This document shows positions 37,452-46,338 of a DNA stretch of 64,000 bases, piece after piece; position 1 is the stretch's first letter, and each line of letters starts with the position of its first letter. The DNA comes from Snodgrassella alvi wkB2 (GTDB taxonomy: Bacteria; Pseudomonadota; Gammaproteobacteria; Burkholderiales; Neisseriaceae): positions 1,018,894 through 1,082,893 of the forward strand of contig NZ_CP007446.1 of NCBI RefSeq assembly GCF_000600005.1, given 5' to 3'. The notes beneath the pieces were generated by a model. It worked only from the letters and a program-made list of their open reading frames with translations, was not told the origin of the DNA and searched no databases. A program made the translations under genes and the position numbers.

Positions 37452-38064
37452 ATTTGGTGCGACTTTACAGTTTGGTATTGTTGAATCCATAGATGCCGGA
37501 CGGCATATGCTTAAAGTCAGTTTACCGGCATTAGAAAATATTCACACTGACTGGCTGCCAATGCTGACTGCTGCTGCAGGCGGAAACAGTTTTTATTCAC
37601 TGCCTGACAGAGGGGAGCTAGTCGCCTGTATTCTGGATGCACGGGGAGAAAATGGTGTGGTTTTGGGAGCCTTATACAATCAGGCTGATAGCACACCGGT
37701 AAATAATAATAATGTCTGGATGAAAAAATTCAGTAATGGTACGGTGATCAGCCATAATCGCAATAGTGGTGAAGTATGTGTTCAGACTGGTGGAGCAGTA
37801 ATAGTAGAAGCAGATACGGTACTGGTTAAAGCAGGTGATATTACTCTTGATTCACCTACTACTACTGCTACCGGCAGCTTACTGGTACAGGGGCAACTGA
37901 CCTATCAGGGCGGAATGGCCGGTTCCGGCGGTGGTGGTACGGCAGCCTCAATAACCGGCACAATTAAGGTTGAAAACGGAGATGTGGTAGCCGATGGTAA
38001 AAGTCTTAAGAGTCATACTCATCCTGATCTGACTTCAGGTGGAAATACGGGCAAACCAAACTGA
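37435..38064 (+). CDS. Baseplate assembly protein V (spike)
   Basis: 209 residues from the ATG at 37435 (MQKLYEFGATLQFGIVESID). The OB-fold N-terminal part is followed by a Gly/Thr-rich beta-helix (residues about 120-200) and a His motif SHTHPDL near the tip, as in P2 GpV where His residues bind iron at the spike tip. It is the membrane-piercing spike. The following gene is separated by a terminator. Confidence 0.9.
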   Translation: MQKLYEFGATLQFGIVESIDAGRHMLKVSLPALENIHTDWLPMLTAAAGGNSFYSLPDRGELVACILDARGENGVVLGALYNQADSTPVNNNNVWMKKFSNGTVISHNRNSGEVCVQTGGAVIVEADTVLVKAGDITLDSPTTTATGSLLVQGQLTYQGGMAGSGGGGTAASITGTIKVENGDVVADGKSLKSHTHPDLTSGGNTGKPN

Positions 38065-38101
38065 TAATCAGCGAAACGCTCTGCTAATTCTTATTTTTTA
38101 T

Positions 38102-38130
38102 ATCCCTGTTCATTCTGACAGGGATTTTTT
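38102..38130 (+). terminator. Internal terminator between V and W genes
   Basis: ATCCCTGT-TCATTCTG-ACAGGGAT followed by six T residues, only about 18 bases before the W start. The downstream baseplate and fibre genes need read-through. Confidence 0.85.
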
Positions 38131-38147
38131 ATTTTTGGAAAACCGCT

Positions 38148-38519
38148 ATGACTATAACACCGCGTACCCGCCACTGGCAGCTAGCGCCACTGGATAGTGG
38201 CTGCGATATTGTTACCGGTATTGATGATATTAATCAATGTATTTTAAATATTTTAATAACCCGTAAAGGGACAGATGTAACCCGGCCGACTTTTGGTTCA
38301 GACCATCTGGACTATCTGGATACACCAGAAGATGTCTTTATTCCGGGAGTAACGCGTGAGGTGATTCTCGCTATTCAAACCTGGGAAAAGCGTGTGGTAG
38401 TGGAACAGGTCACTTTTACGGGTCACGCACCTGAACTGACGATAACTGTTCATTGGCGGATCGCAGAAGAGGTAGCCGGTGAAATTTATCAAACAAATAT
38501 TGGGTTGGTACAAAAATGA
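38148..38519 (+). CDS. Baseplate wedge protein W (gp25-like)
   Basis: 123 residues, the P2 GpW/T4 gp25 family. The signature stretch IDDINQCILNILITRKGTDVTRPTFGSD has the RKG...FG motif shared with TssE at 3187 of this window. It starts sheath assembly at the baseplate. GGAA upstream is the ribosome site. It overlaps the next gene by 4 bases. Confidence 0.92.
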   Translation: MTITPRTRHWQLAPLDSGCDIVTGIDDINQCILNILITRKGTDVTRPTFGSDHLDYLDTPEDVFIPGVTREVILAIQTWEKRVVVEQVTFTGHAPELTITVHWRIAEEVAGEIYQTNIGLVQK

Positions 38520-39661
38520 CAGATTTAACTAAGCTTTCACGAACAGATGTAAAAATAGTTGAAGACGATCTGGCAACGATTCTGGCCGATACCATAAATG
38601 ATTATCAGAATCGTACGGGCAAAACACTACAGCCGGCGCATATTGAACGCTTACTGATTAATACTTACGCCTATCGTGAGGCATTAACCCGTCAACAGAT
38701 AAATGAAGCCTACAGGCAGCAGCATGTTCGTTTTGCTACCGGCCTGATGCTGGATTTATGTGGTGATGATGTTAATACTCCGCGATTACAGGCTCAGCCG
38801 GCACAAACAACACTTCGCTTTCAGGCTGTACTAAAAGGTAAAGAGCAGATTGTGATTCCGAAAGAAACCAGAGTTACAGTGGACTCGCTGATATTTACTA
38901 CTACAGCAGCAGGTATGCTTACCGCAACCACTCCCAGCCTAGAGCTCAATGCTGTCTGTCAGGCAACGGGAATCATAGGAAATGGCTGGTCACCAGGCCA
39001 GATAAACACTTTAGCTGATCATTTGACCGATATTGCTGAAATTAAGGTCAGCAATGTCACGACATCAAGTGGTGGAGTAGATGTTGAAAGCGATGATGCT
39101 TATCGGGTACGTATTCTGCTTGCTCCTGAATCATTTTCAGTTGCCGGACCTGTAGGAGCCTATGAATATTTTGCCAGACAAGTTAGTCAGGACATCATTG
39201 ATGTTTTTGTAACCAATGATACTGATAAACAAGGTAAACCCTTGGGAGGTGTTGTTGCAGTGAATTTGCTTACAAAAACCGGCTTGCCTTCAGCAGAACT
39301 AGTTAATCAGGTTCAGTCAGCTTTGTCTGATGAGCGGGTACGCCCACTATGTGATCAGGTGATTGTACGGGCTCCGAAAACGTTTACTTATCAGGTAAAT
39401 GCAATATTAACTTTGTATATAGGCACTGACGCAAGAGCTGTACTTGCAGCAGTTCGAGCTGCCTGGCAGCAATATCAGATTAGTCAGGAGCAACGACTCG
39501 GAGTAGATGTAGTCCCGTTAGTTATACAGTCATTATTAAAAGTTGATGGTGTTTATAACGTTGCTACACCGGATTTAGTGCTGACTAAGGTTGCTGCTGA
39601 TACATGGGCACACTGTACTAATCTGATCCTGAGCATAGCTGAGGAGGCAGTGGATGGCTAA
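38516..39661 (+). CDS. Baseplate protein J (gp47-like)
   Basis: 381 residues. The wedge protein of P2 J/T4 gp6 type with the family region ESDDAYRVRILLAPESFSVAGPVGAYEYFARQ (about 198-230) and a central segment with FTTTAAGMLTATTPSLEL. It builds the baseplate ring with W and I. Overlaps with neighbours on both sides show translational coupling. Confidence 0.93.
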   Translation: MTDLTKLSRTDVKIVEDDLATILADTINDYQNRTGKTLQPAHIERLLINTYAYREALTRQQINEAYRQQHVRFATGLMLDLCGDDVNTPRLQAQPAQTTLRFQAVLKGKEQIVIPKETRVTVDSLIFTTTAAGMLTATTPSLELNAVCQATGIIGNGWSPGQINTLADHLTDIAEIKVSNVTTSSGGVDVESDDAYRVRILLAPESFSVAGPVGAYEYFARQVSQDIIDVFVTNDTDKQGKPLGGVVAVNLLTKTGLPSAELVNQVQSALSDERVRPLCDQVIVRAPKTFTYQVNAILTLYIGTDARAVLAAVRAAWQQYQISQEQRLGVDVVPLVIQSLLKVDGVYNVATPDLVLTKVAADTWAHCTNLILSIAEEAVDG

Positions 39662-40232
39662 GCTGACCTATGCAGCAGTAATTGAGCGTGATCAGCGGAT
39701 GCGGGCACTGGCTGCTCTGGGATTACGTCTTGATTTGGTGTCTACACCACAGCTTATGCCCCGGCTAGTAGAACTGGTATTGGCCGATCATCTTGAACTT
39801 CTGGCTGAAAGCCATTGTATTCTCGGAGTAAACGGATACTGGCTAGCCGAAAGCGATCAGGCCAAACGGCAATTGATTAAAGGTGCATACGAACTTCATC
39901 GCAATAAAGGAACACCCTGGTCGTTACGAGAGATTGTCCGCCGCCTCGGCTTTGGTGAAATAACGATTATTGAAGGGCTTAATCACCAGCGGCACAACGG
40001 TAATATTCAGCGCGATGGTATGTATGTACGCGGACATAATAGTTACTGGGCGCATTACCGTATCTTACTGAATAACCCGATTACTAATCAACAGGCAGCT
40101 TTATTACGTCAAACTCTGGCTGCTTTTGCTCCGGCACGCTGTGTGCTTTCCAGTCTCGACTATACTGCTGTACCACTACAGCATAACGGACAGGCACAGC
40201 GGGATGGCTCATTTAACAAAGGAACTGCTTAA
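39654..40232 (+). CDS. Tail protein I
   Basis: 192 residues. P2 GpI family: LAALGLRLDLVSTPQLMPRLVE and GAYELHRNKGTPWSLREIVRRLGFGE, then IIEGLNHQRHNG and DGMYVRGHNSYWAHYRILL. It links the baseplate to the tail fibre and lies between J and the fibre gene in the P2 order. Confidence 0.93.
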   Translation: MAKLTYAAVIERDQRMRALAALGLRLDLVSTPQLMPRLVELVLADHLELLAESHCILGVNGYWLAESDQAKRQLIKGAYELHRNKGTPWSLREIVRRLGFGEITIIEGLNHQRHNGNIQRDGMYVRGHNSYWAHYRILLNNPITNQQAALLRQTLAAFAPARCVLSSLDYTAVPLQHNGQAQRDGSFNKGTA

Positions 40233-41437
40233 TGGCAAATTTAAAAGAATCTTCGTTCTGGGAAGAAGGTATTTATCAATGGGAAACATCCGATCCGGTA
40301 TTGGGCGGGGAAAATGGTATCGATAATGTACCGACACGACAATTGGCCAACCGAACCAAATGGCTCAAAGACAATAAACTGGATAAATCAGCTACCGCTG
40401 CCAGCGCAGATTTGGCTAAAAAAGCACAGTTAGCTGACAAACTTAGCAAAGCCAGAAATGTGGGTGGGGTCGCATTTGATGGTTCAGCGGATATTGATTT
40501 ACCCGGAGTAAATAAGCCCGGAAATCAGAATACTTCTGGAAATGCGGCCACAGCCTCATACGCAGCTCAGATAGCTGCCAGAAAAATTGGTGGAGTTATA
40601 TTTAATGCCAAAACAGATATAGATTTACCGGGTGTCAATATTAAAGGTAATCAGGATACATCTGGTAATGCAGCTACTGCAACTAAATTGCAAGCGGCCT
40701 GTAAAATTGGTGATGTGCAATTTGATGGTACAGCGGATATTGATTTACCCGGAGTAAATAAACCCGGTAATCAGAATACATCCGGTAACGCAGCTACTGC
40801 CTCATACGCAGCTCAGATAGCTGCCAGAAAAATTGGTGGAGTTATATTTAATGCCAAAACAGATATAGATTTACCGGGTGTCAATATTAAAGGTAATCAA
40901 GATACATCTGGTAATGCTAATACAGCTTCCAGATTACTTAATGCCATTAAAATTGGTGGTATTAACTTTGATGGTTCTACTAATATAAATTTGCCGGGAG
41001 TAAACATAGCAGGAAATCAAAATACAAGCGGTAATGCTGCATCGGCGACAGTTTTAAAAAATTCGCGTCAGATTATTTTAAATGGAGATGTTTCAGGTAG
41101 TTGCTGGTTTAATGGAGATGGTAACGCTATTATTTCAACACGTCAGGTTAATTCACTGGGTGTTAATCAGAATTGGTCGGATGTTACAGGGGCACGTGGA
41201 TATTCTATAACTTATACAAATCAGACTTCATCGCCAATTGCAGTAGCCATTAGTTTTTATCATATAAACAATAGATCAGCTGAACTAATTGTCAATGGTG
41301 TATTACTAGGTGAAGTAAATACAAGTAATGAAGATTCGCAACGTAAGCCAATATTTGGCATTGTACCGCCCGGACATAGTTATTGCCTTAATGGTAATTT
41401 GCCAGTCAGAGTGTGGGCAGAATTGAGAAGAGGTTAA
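40232..41437 (+). CDS. Tail fibre protein with tandem repeats
   Basis: 401 residues. The N-terminal attachment part (SSFWEEGIYQWETSDPVLGG...RTKWLKDNKLDKS) is typical of P2-type fibres. Next come five repeats of about 40 residues with the pattern KIGGVxFxG, then IDLPGVNxxGNQxTSGNA (about residues 72-280). The C-terminal part (about 285-401) is probably the receptor-binding tip. Repeats 2 and 4 are almost identical at the DNA level. The fibre decides which bacteria are bound. It is followed after one base by the assembly gene. Confidence 0.9.
   Translation: MANLKESSFWEEGIYQWETSDPVLGGENGIDNVPTRQLANRTKWLKDNKLDKSATAASADLAKKAQLADKLSKARNVGGVAFDGSADIDLPGVNKPGNQNTSGNAATASYAAQIAARKIGGVIFNAKTDIDLPGVNIKGNQDTSGNAATATKLQAACKIGDVQFDGTADIDLPGVNKPGNQNTSGNAATASYAAQIAARKIGGVIFNAKTDIDLPGVNIKGNQDTSGNANTASRLLNAIKIGGINFDGSTNINLPGVNIAGNQNTSGNAASATVLKNSRQIILNGDVSGSCWFNGDGNAIISTRQVNSLGVNQNWSDVTGARGYSITYTNQTSSPIAVAISFYHINNRSAELIVNGVLLGEVNTSNEDSQRKPIFGIVPPGHSYCLNGNLPVRVWAELRRG
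40562..40921 (+). repeat. 246-base tandem duplication inside the fibre gene
   Basis: A block at about 40562-40675 recurs at 40808-40921 with at most one or two base changes, a period of 246 bases (82 codons, two protein repeats). Flanking copies are more diverged. It suggests recent expansion and possible copy-number change. Confidence 0.8.
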
Positions 41438-41438
41438 A

Positions 41439-41882
41439 ATGAAATATTATTTAAATAGTAATGATAAAATGGTTTATGCCTTTGATTCAGAAGAATTAGC
41501 AAATAAATGGTTCGAACAATTGCTTGAAGGAAATGAGGCATTCAGGATAATGACAGATAAAGAAATATCCAGACACCTTCAACCAGAAAAATACATGACA
41601 AAAAGTGAAAAATTATTGAGAAAGCGTAAAGATGCCATTTGTCTTGCTCGTCATCAGTTTTTGACTATGGCTGAGTTATCATTTGATAAAAATAAAGATG
41701 CTTTAATCTTAGTAACCGAAAAAAATTTTGAAGGTAAATCATTAATTAAGCTGCGCAATTACTTACAGGAAAGCCAGTCTTTCAGTTTGGTTTCTGAGGA
41801 GTTATGGAATCTTTTAACTAATATTTTAAAAATTGATCCTGATAAGTTATTTAATTCATGGGAAGAAGCTCAGGAATTTTAA
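41439..41882 (+). CDS. Tail fibre assembly protein
   Basis: 147 residues. Not strongly recognisable by sequence, but placed directly after the fibre gene with the N-terminal part (YYLNSNDKMVYAFDSEELANKW) and the central Lys-rich helix (MTKSEKLLRKRKDAICLARHQF) of fibre chaperones (P2 G type). It probably helps the fibre trimerise. It is the last gene of the tail operon. Confidence 0.65.
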   Translation: MKYYLNSNDKMVYAFDSEELANKWFEQLLEGNEAFRIMTDKEISRHLQPEKYMTKSEKLLRKRKDAICLARHQFLTMAELSFDKNKDALILVTEKNFEGKSLIKLRNYLQESQSFSLVSEELWNLLTNILKIDPDKLFNSWEEAQEF

Positions 41883-42049
41883 ATAGATTATTTGAAAAAT
41901 TTATAAATAATGAGAATGTTGTAATTCAGAATTATGAATGAAGCACTAAGACAGCTGATAGCATAGTTATTGGCTGCCTTTGCTTTTTAAATTGACTATT
42001 AGATTATTTTTAAATCTAAATCATCTATTCAGCTGTAAATTATTATTCC
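41883..42049. other. Stretch downstream of the tail operon
   Basis: 167 AT-rich bases. A weak hairpin (CAGC...GCTG) with TTTGCTTTTT near 41990 may be the operon terminator. No attachment-site repeat was recognised. Confidence 0.35.
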
Positions 42050-42550
42050 TCCGGTCACCTGACTGCATTAATCGGATCGGATAGCGCATGGAAAAAATCG
42101 CCTATAGCGTTAGTTATATACCTTCCTACATGGAAAATATGAAGCTTTATGCTTAGTTATGCAGTCTTTTATCACAGGTTCGTCAGGAAACTTTCCAGTG
42201 ATCATTAGTTTTATCAAACTGTAGCTTTTTTCTGGCCTGTTTGCCGGTCAACTTTTTGGTGGTATGAAACAAAGATTAGGTCATGCTTATGCGATGATGG
42301 CTTCGCCTAAGATATTGCTGTCTGATGAGCCGAGAGCAGGTGCAGATCCTCTTAGACAGCAGGACTTATGGAAAATGGTATTTGATTGATTAATGAGGGG
42401 ATGGCAGCTATATGAACAACAGCGTATTTGGATGAGGTTAGCAATGTCTATCGGTTTAACTTTTGAATGAAGTTCATCTGGTTTTTGAAGGTAATCCGGA
42501 AAATTTAACATCTAAACTGAATAGTCGGAGTTACAGATATTAATATTGGT
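42050..42550 (+). pseudogene. Decayed ABC transporter ATPase (RbbA/YhiH-like)
   Basis: Fragments in different frames recall a RbbA-type ATPase. A degenerate Walker A stretch is GHLTALIGSDSAWKKS, with the GK replaced; then YIPSYMENMKLYA and a stop. In another frame, AGQLFGGMKQRLGHAYAMM (signature motif) leads to ILLSDEPRAGADPL (Walker B), followed by stops; farther on there are YLDE-like and VFEGNPENLTSKL pieces. Multiple stops and frameshifts show it is not functional. It separates the tail operon from amiC and may mark where an older gene was disrupted. Confidence 0.72.
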
Positions 42551-42817
42551 CTGAGTATCTTTGCATTCAATTCAACCTAGTAGCAAATAATATCAGGGGG
42601 TATTCGGGTCTATGGTGTATGGTTATGATTTCTGGATTTGCCACGTCCATTGATGATACACCTATTGTTTTGCAATAACTGACTGAAACGATGCTTTTTA
42701 AGTATTATTTTGTTTTTCAGATTTTTTTAAAAATATGTCATAAGATAATTTTTTTAATCCTTTACGGGAAAAACATATTAATTCAAATAATAACTGTATT
42801 GTCGTTGAATATTATCA
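42551..42817. other. Non-coding remainder before amiC
   Basis: Remnant-like sequence after the ABC ATPase pseudogene (possible further decayed codons such as TSIDDTPIVLQ near 42650), then AT-rich bases. No intact gene. Confidence 0.35.
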
Positions 42818-44140
42818 TCAGCGGCGCGCCAGCACTGCTGTAGACAGATAATCCTTAATTCCGCTACTAATTGAGTTTGCAACTTTTTTTCTGAAATCGC
42901 TGTTAGATAGTAAGCGTTCTTCAGTCGGATTGGAAATAAAAGCTGTTTCAACCAGAATTGATGGGATATCCGGTGCTTTCAGGACGGCAAAATTTGCCTG
43001 ATCGACACTGCCTTTATGCAGGTTGTTGATTTTGGCCAGTTGATTCAGTACGTCTTTACCGAGTTTCAGACTATCATTGATGGTAGCTGTCTGAGTCAGA
43101 TCAAACAGTGTGTTGTTGACATTTTTATCAGTTGAATAATTTACCCCGCCAATCGAATCAGCTGCATTCTGGGTTTGTGCCAGATATTTGGCTGCTGCAC
43201 TGGTGGCGCCTTTAGGATTAAGTGCATACACACCAGTACCTTTTGCTGACGGATTGGTAAATGCATCTGCATGAATGGAAACAAAAACATCTGCTCTGAG
43301 TTTACGCGCTTTGGCTACACGTACACCCAATGGGATAAAAATATCTTCGTTTCGGGTCATATAAGTTTTGTAACCATACGAATCCAATATTTTTTTTACT
43401 TCACGCCCTATAGCGAGTACCACATCTTTTTCACGCAGACCGGAAGGACCTAAGGCTCCGGGATCTTCACCACCATGTCCGGGGTCAATCATAATTACAG
43501 GCTGACGATTCAGTTTATTTGGTGTACGTGATGGTTGAGGAGGCTGCTGTGTTACTGGAGGTTTATTTTCAGGCAGTTTTTTTACCGGAGGTGTGGAGGC
43601 TGTAGCCTGAGGACGGGTAGTGCCGTCACTGTTTACTTTACCGTGACTGTAATCCTGTAATAGAGCCATTAACGGATCGTTTTTTTCCTGTTCCATGGCT
43701 ACGGTGGCGGTAGGGTATAAATCCACTACCAGTCTGTTTTTAAAGTTGGCAACCGGAGCAAGCGAAAATACCTGAGGATTAACGGTAGTTTTCAAATCCA
43801 TCACGATACGGATGGTTTCAGGATTAAATTGTCCGACGCGGACACTGGCAATATAGGGATCCATTGGGAGAACTTTATTGCTCAGTTCACGCAAATACTG
43901 ATTGGTGGCTGACCCCTGAATATCAATAACCAGACGGTCAGGATTCTTTAGCTGAAAATATTTAAACTGGATGGGTGTTGTGGATTCTAATGTCATCCTG
44001 GTATAGGCTGTGGCCGGCCAGATGCGTGAGGCCACAATATCAGCCCCTGTCTGGGCTGCGCGTGCAAGTGGAGTCAGGCTGATTAAAAGCGTGCCGGTAG
44101 ATGTAATTAATAATTTCCGGCGGCTGATGTGGTTGGACAT
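42818..44140 (-). CDS. amiC: N-acetylmuramoyl-L-alanine amidase AmiC
   Basis: 440 residues. A Tat signal (SRRKLL with hydrophobic stretch, residues 6-28) targets it to the periplasm. An AMIN domain (about 40-140) binds the division site, then a Pro/Gln-rich linker. The Amidase_3 domain (about 215-435) has zinc ligands in IDPGHGGEDPGA, Glu in REKDVVLAI, His in SIHADAF and Glu in LVETAFISNP. It splits septal peptidoglycan during cell separation. It follows tsaE after 3 bases, the common order in beta-proteobacteria. Confidence 0.95.
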   Translation of the reverse strand: MSNHISRRKLLITSTGTLLISLTPLARAAQTGADIVASRIWPATAYTRMTLESTTPIQFKYFQLKNPDRLVIDIQGSATNQYLRELSNKVLPMDPYIASVRVGQFNPETIRIVMDLKTTVNPQVFSLAPVANFKNRLVVDLYPTATVAMEQEKNDPLMALLQDYSHGKVNSDGTTRPQATASTPPVKKLPENKPPVTQQPPQPSRTPNKLNRQPVIMIDPGHGGEDPGALGPSGLREKDVVLAIGREVKKILDSYGYKTYMTRNEDIFIPLGVRVAKARKLRADVFVSIHADAFTNPSAKGTGVYALNPKGATSAAAKYLAQTQNAADSIGGVNYSTDKNVNNTLFDLTQTATINDSLKLGKDVLNQLAKINNLHKGSVDQANFAVLKAPDIPSILVETAFISNPTEERLLSNSDFRKKVANSISSGIKDYLSTAVLARR

Positions 44141-44143
44141 AGT

Positions 44144-44614
44144 TTATTCTGTAATTTTATTTAATGTTTTTGTTCCGTTTGTAGTAACGGCATTTATCTG
44201 TACTGTACGGCCACTACCATTGATGGTGATGTTCAGGATAATGTCAGCCGGAGGTGCCAAATCACCGCCGAGCTGTGGCCATTCAATCAAAATAATGCTG
44301 TCTGCTGTAATCAGTTCATCCAGTCCTGCATCCAGCCATTCTTCCGGATTTTGAAAACGGTATAAATCAAAATGATGCAGGTTAAAGCCTTTAAACGGAT
44401 AAGTTTCAACTATATTGTAGGTAGGGCTTTTAACTGCACCGTTGTAACCAAGAGCGTTGAGTAAGCCTCTGGTAAAGGTTGTTTTGCCCGCACCCAGATC
44501 ACCTTCCAGCCAGATAATCAGAGGAGGGCTGATAAGCTGTGCAAAACGTTCGCCCAGTTTCAGGGTATCGTTTTCATCAGCCAGAAAAATTTCACGGACT
44601 TCAGTGGCAGACAT
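44144..44614 (-). CDS. tsaE: tRNA threonylcarbamoyladenosine biosynthesis ATPase TsaE
   Basis: 156 residues, standard. Walker A GDLGAGKTTFTRG, then SPTYNIVETYPF and HFDLYRF (conserved Asp/Tyr region), and LIEWPQ near the Walker B region. With TsaB/TsaD it forms t6A at position 37 of ANN-decoding tRNAs. Operon with amiC, divergent from murI. Confidence 0.96.
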   Translation of the reverse strand: MSATEVREIFLADENDTLKLGERFAQLISPPLIIWLEGDLGAGKTTFTRGLLNALGYNGAVKSPTYNIVETYPFKGFNLHHFDLYRFQNPEEWLDAGLDELITADSIILIEWPQLGGDLAPPADIILNITINGSGRTVQINAVTTNGTKTLNKITE

Positions 44615-44849
44615 GGTGTTTTTAATTAATCAAAACGGGGTTATTATGCGATAAAGTTTGTAATAACGAAAGTAATAAAATTCAGTCTGTCTGTCTTGTT
44701 TCCGGATTCAGGCTTCTTTTAGGTACATTTGTTGTGTACTAAGCTATGAGTATATTTCCGGGTCAATGCTATAATCACAATAATGACTGATATTCGATTA
44801 ATTCAGTTTATGCTGAACTGAGTTGTCATGGTCAATAATGAAGAGACAA

Positions 44850-45656
44850 ATGACTGCAATACAACAACCTATAGGTGTATTTGATTCCGGGGTGGGTGGC
44901 CTGACAGTGGTTCGCGCATTGATGGAACGGCTCCCTAATGAAAATATTATTTATTTTGGTGATACGGCGCGTGTTCCGTATGGTATGAAATCCAGACATA
45001 CAATTGAGGTTTATACTGAACAGATTGTATCTTTTCTGCTTGAGCATGATGTTAAAGCACTGGTTGTGGCCTGTAATACTATAGCTGCGGTGGCAAGAGA
45101 AAAAGTAAGGCAGCTTGCAGGCACAATGCCGGTTCTGGATGTAATTGCCGCAGGTGCACAGGCTGCTTTGGAAACCACTCAGAATAATCACATTGGTGTA
45201 ATAGCCACCAGTACTACTGTTAATAGTAATGCTTATGCCCGGGCGATTCACAATCAGAATGCACAAACGCGTGTTTTTTCACAGGCCTGTCCGTTGCTGG
45301 TGCCGCTGGTGGAAGAAGGCTGGCTGGATCATGAGGTTACCCGCTTGACAGCACGGGAGTATCTGAAGCCGATTCTGGCAGAAGAAGTGGATACGCTGGT
45401 TTTGGGATGTACTCATTATCCGTTATTGAAGCCCTTAATCCGTCAGGAGGCTCCTGATCTGAAATTAGTTGATTCAGCGATTACGACTGCTGAAGCCACT
45501 GCATTGGCACTGGAACAACATAATCTGATTAATCCTGATCATTCAGGTGCGCAATACCGGTTTTATGTCAGTGATATTCCGCTACGTTTCCAGACAATTG
45601 GTGAGCGATTTCTGGGGCGAAGTCTGGAGCAGCTGGAAATGGTTTCTTTGGGCTAG
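44850..45656 (+). CDS. murI: Glutamate racemase
   Basis: 268 residues from the ATG at 44850 (GAAGAG a few bases upstream); earlier in-frame starts at 44823 and 44838 lie outside the conserved IGVFDSGVGGLTV start. The two catalytic Cys are in VVACNTIAA and LGCTHYPLL. It makes D-glutamate for peptidoglycan. Followed by purN. Confidence 0.96.
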   Translation: MTAIQQPIGVFDSGVGGLTVVRALMERLPNENIIYFGDTARVPYGMKSRHTIEVYTEQIVSFLLEHDVKALVVACNTIAAVAREKVRQLAGTMPVLDVIAAGAQAALETTQNNHIGVIATSTTVNSNAYARAIHNQNAQTRVFSQACPLLVPLVEEGWLDHEVTRLTAREYLKPILAEEVDTLVLGCTHYPLLKPLIRQEAPDLKLVDSAITTAEATALALEQHNLINPDHSGAQYRFYVSDIPLRFQTIGERFLGRSLEQLEMVSLG

Positions 45657-45679
45657 GTATTTTGGTTGACAGGTGAGAG

Positions 45680-46321
45680 ATGAGCGCTAAAAAAAGAATT
45701 GTGATTCTGATTTCCGGTCGTGGCAGCAATATGCAGGCTCTTGCAGAAGCTGATATTGCGCAGGCAGAAATTGTGGCAGTAATCAGTAATCGGGCTGATG
45801 CTGCCGGTTTACTGTGGGCTGCGCAACACGGGCTGACAACTGAGGCAATCAGCCATCATGATTATCCAGGCCGTGAAGCATTTGATGCGGCATTGATCAA
45901 GCATATTGATGCTTATCAGCCTGATTTGGTGGTACTGGCTGGCTTCATGCGCATTTTAACGCCTGAGTTTTGTAGGCATTATACGGACAGGTTAATTAAT
46001 ATTCATCCGTCATTATTACCGGCTTTTACCGGACTGCACACTCATCAGCGTGCACTGGATAGTGGCTGCCGGGTTGCAGGCTGTACGATTCATTTTGTCA
46101 CTGCCGAGCTGGATTGCGGTCCGATTATAGCGCAGGGTGTAGTACCTGTTCTGAACGGGGATACTGCCGATACTCTGGCACAGCGGGTATTAAAGATTGA
46201 ACATCAGCTTTTACCAAAAGCAGTAGCTGATTTTGTTGCCGGAAATCTGGTAGTTGAAGGGAACAGGGTAAAAAATCTTGCTGATGCTGTTACGGATAAT
46301 GTGGCCTGCCTGAAAAACTGA
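45680..46321 (+). CDS. purN: Phosphoribosylglycinamide formyltransferase
   Basis: 213 residues. The start ILISGRGSNMQAL binds the phosphate; the folate site has LAGFMRILTPEF and the catalytic HPSLLPAFTGLHTHQRAL segment, with His and Asp in VTAELDCGPIIAQ. Third step of purine synthesis using formyl-THF. GAGAG directly before the ATG is the ribosome site. Followed by the DUF3108 gene. Confidence 0.97.
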   Translation: MSAKKRIVILISGRGSNMQALAEADIAQAEIVAVISNRADAAGLLWAAQHGLTTEAISHHDYPGREAFDAALIKHIDAYQPDLVVLAGFMRILTPEFCRHYTDRLINIHPSLLPAFTGLHTHQRALDSGCRVAGCTIHFVTAELDCGPIIAQGVVPVLNGDTADTLAQRVLKIEHQLLPKAVADFVAGNLVVEGNRVKNLADAVTDNVACLKN

Positions 46322-46338
46322 GATGTTATGAGAAAAAT

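Noticed and set aside
40455-41060. CRISPR-like array
   Set aside because: The regular repeats are coding repeats in the tail fibre with no spacer structure; no CRISPR array or cas gene occurs in the window.
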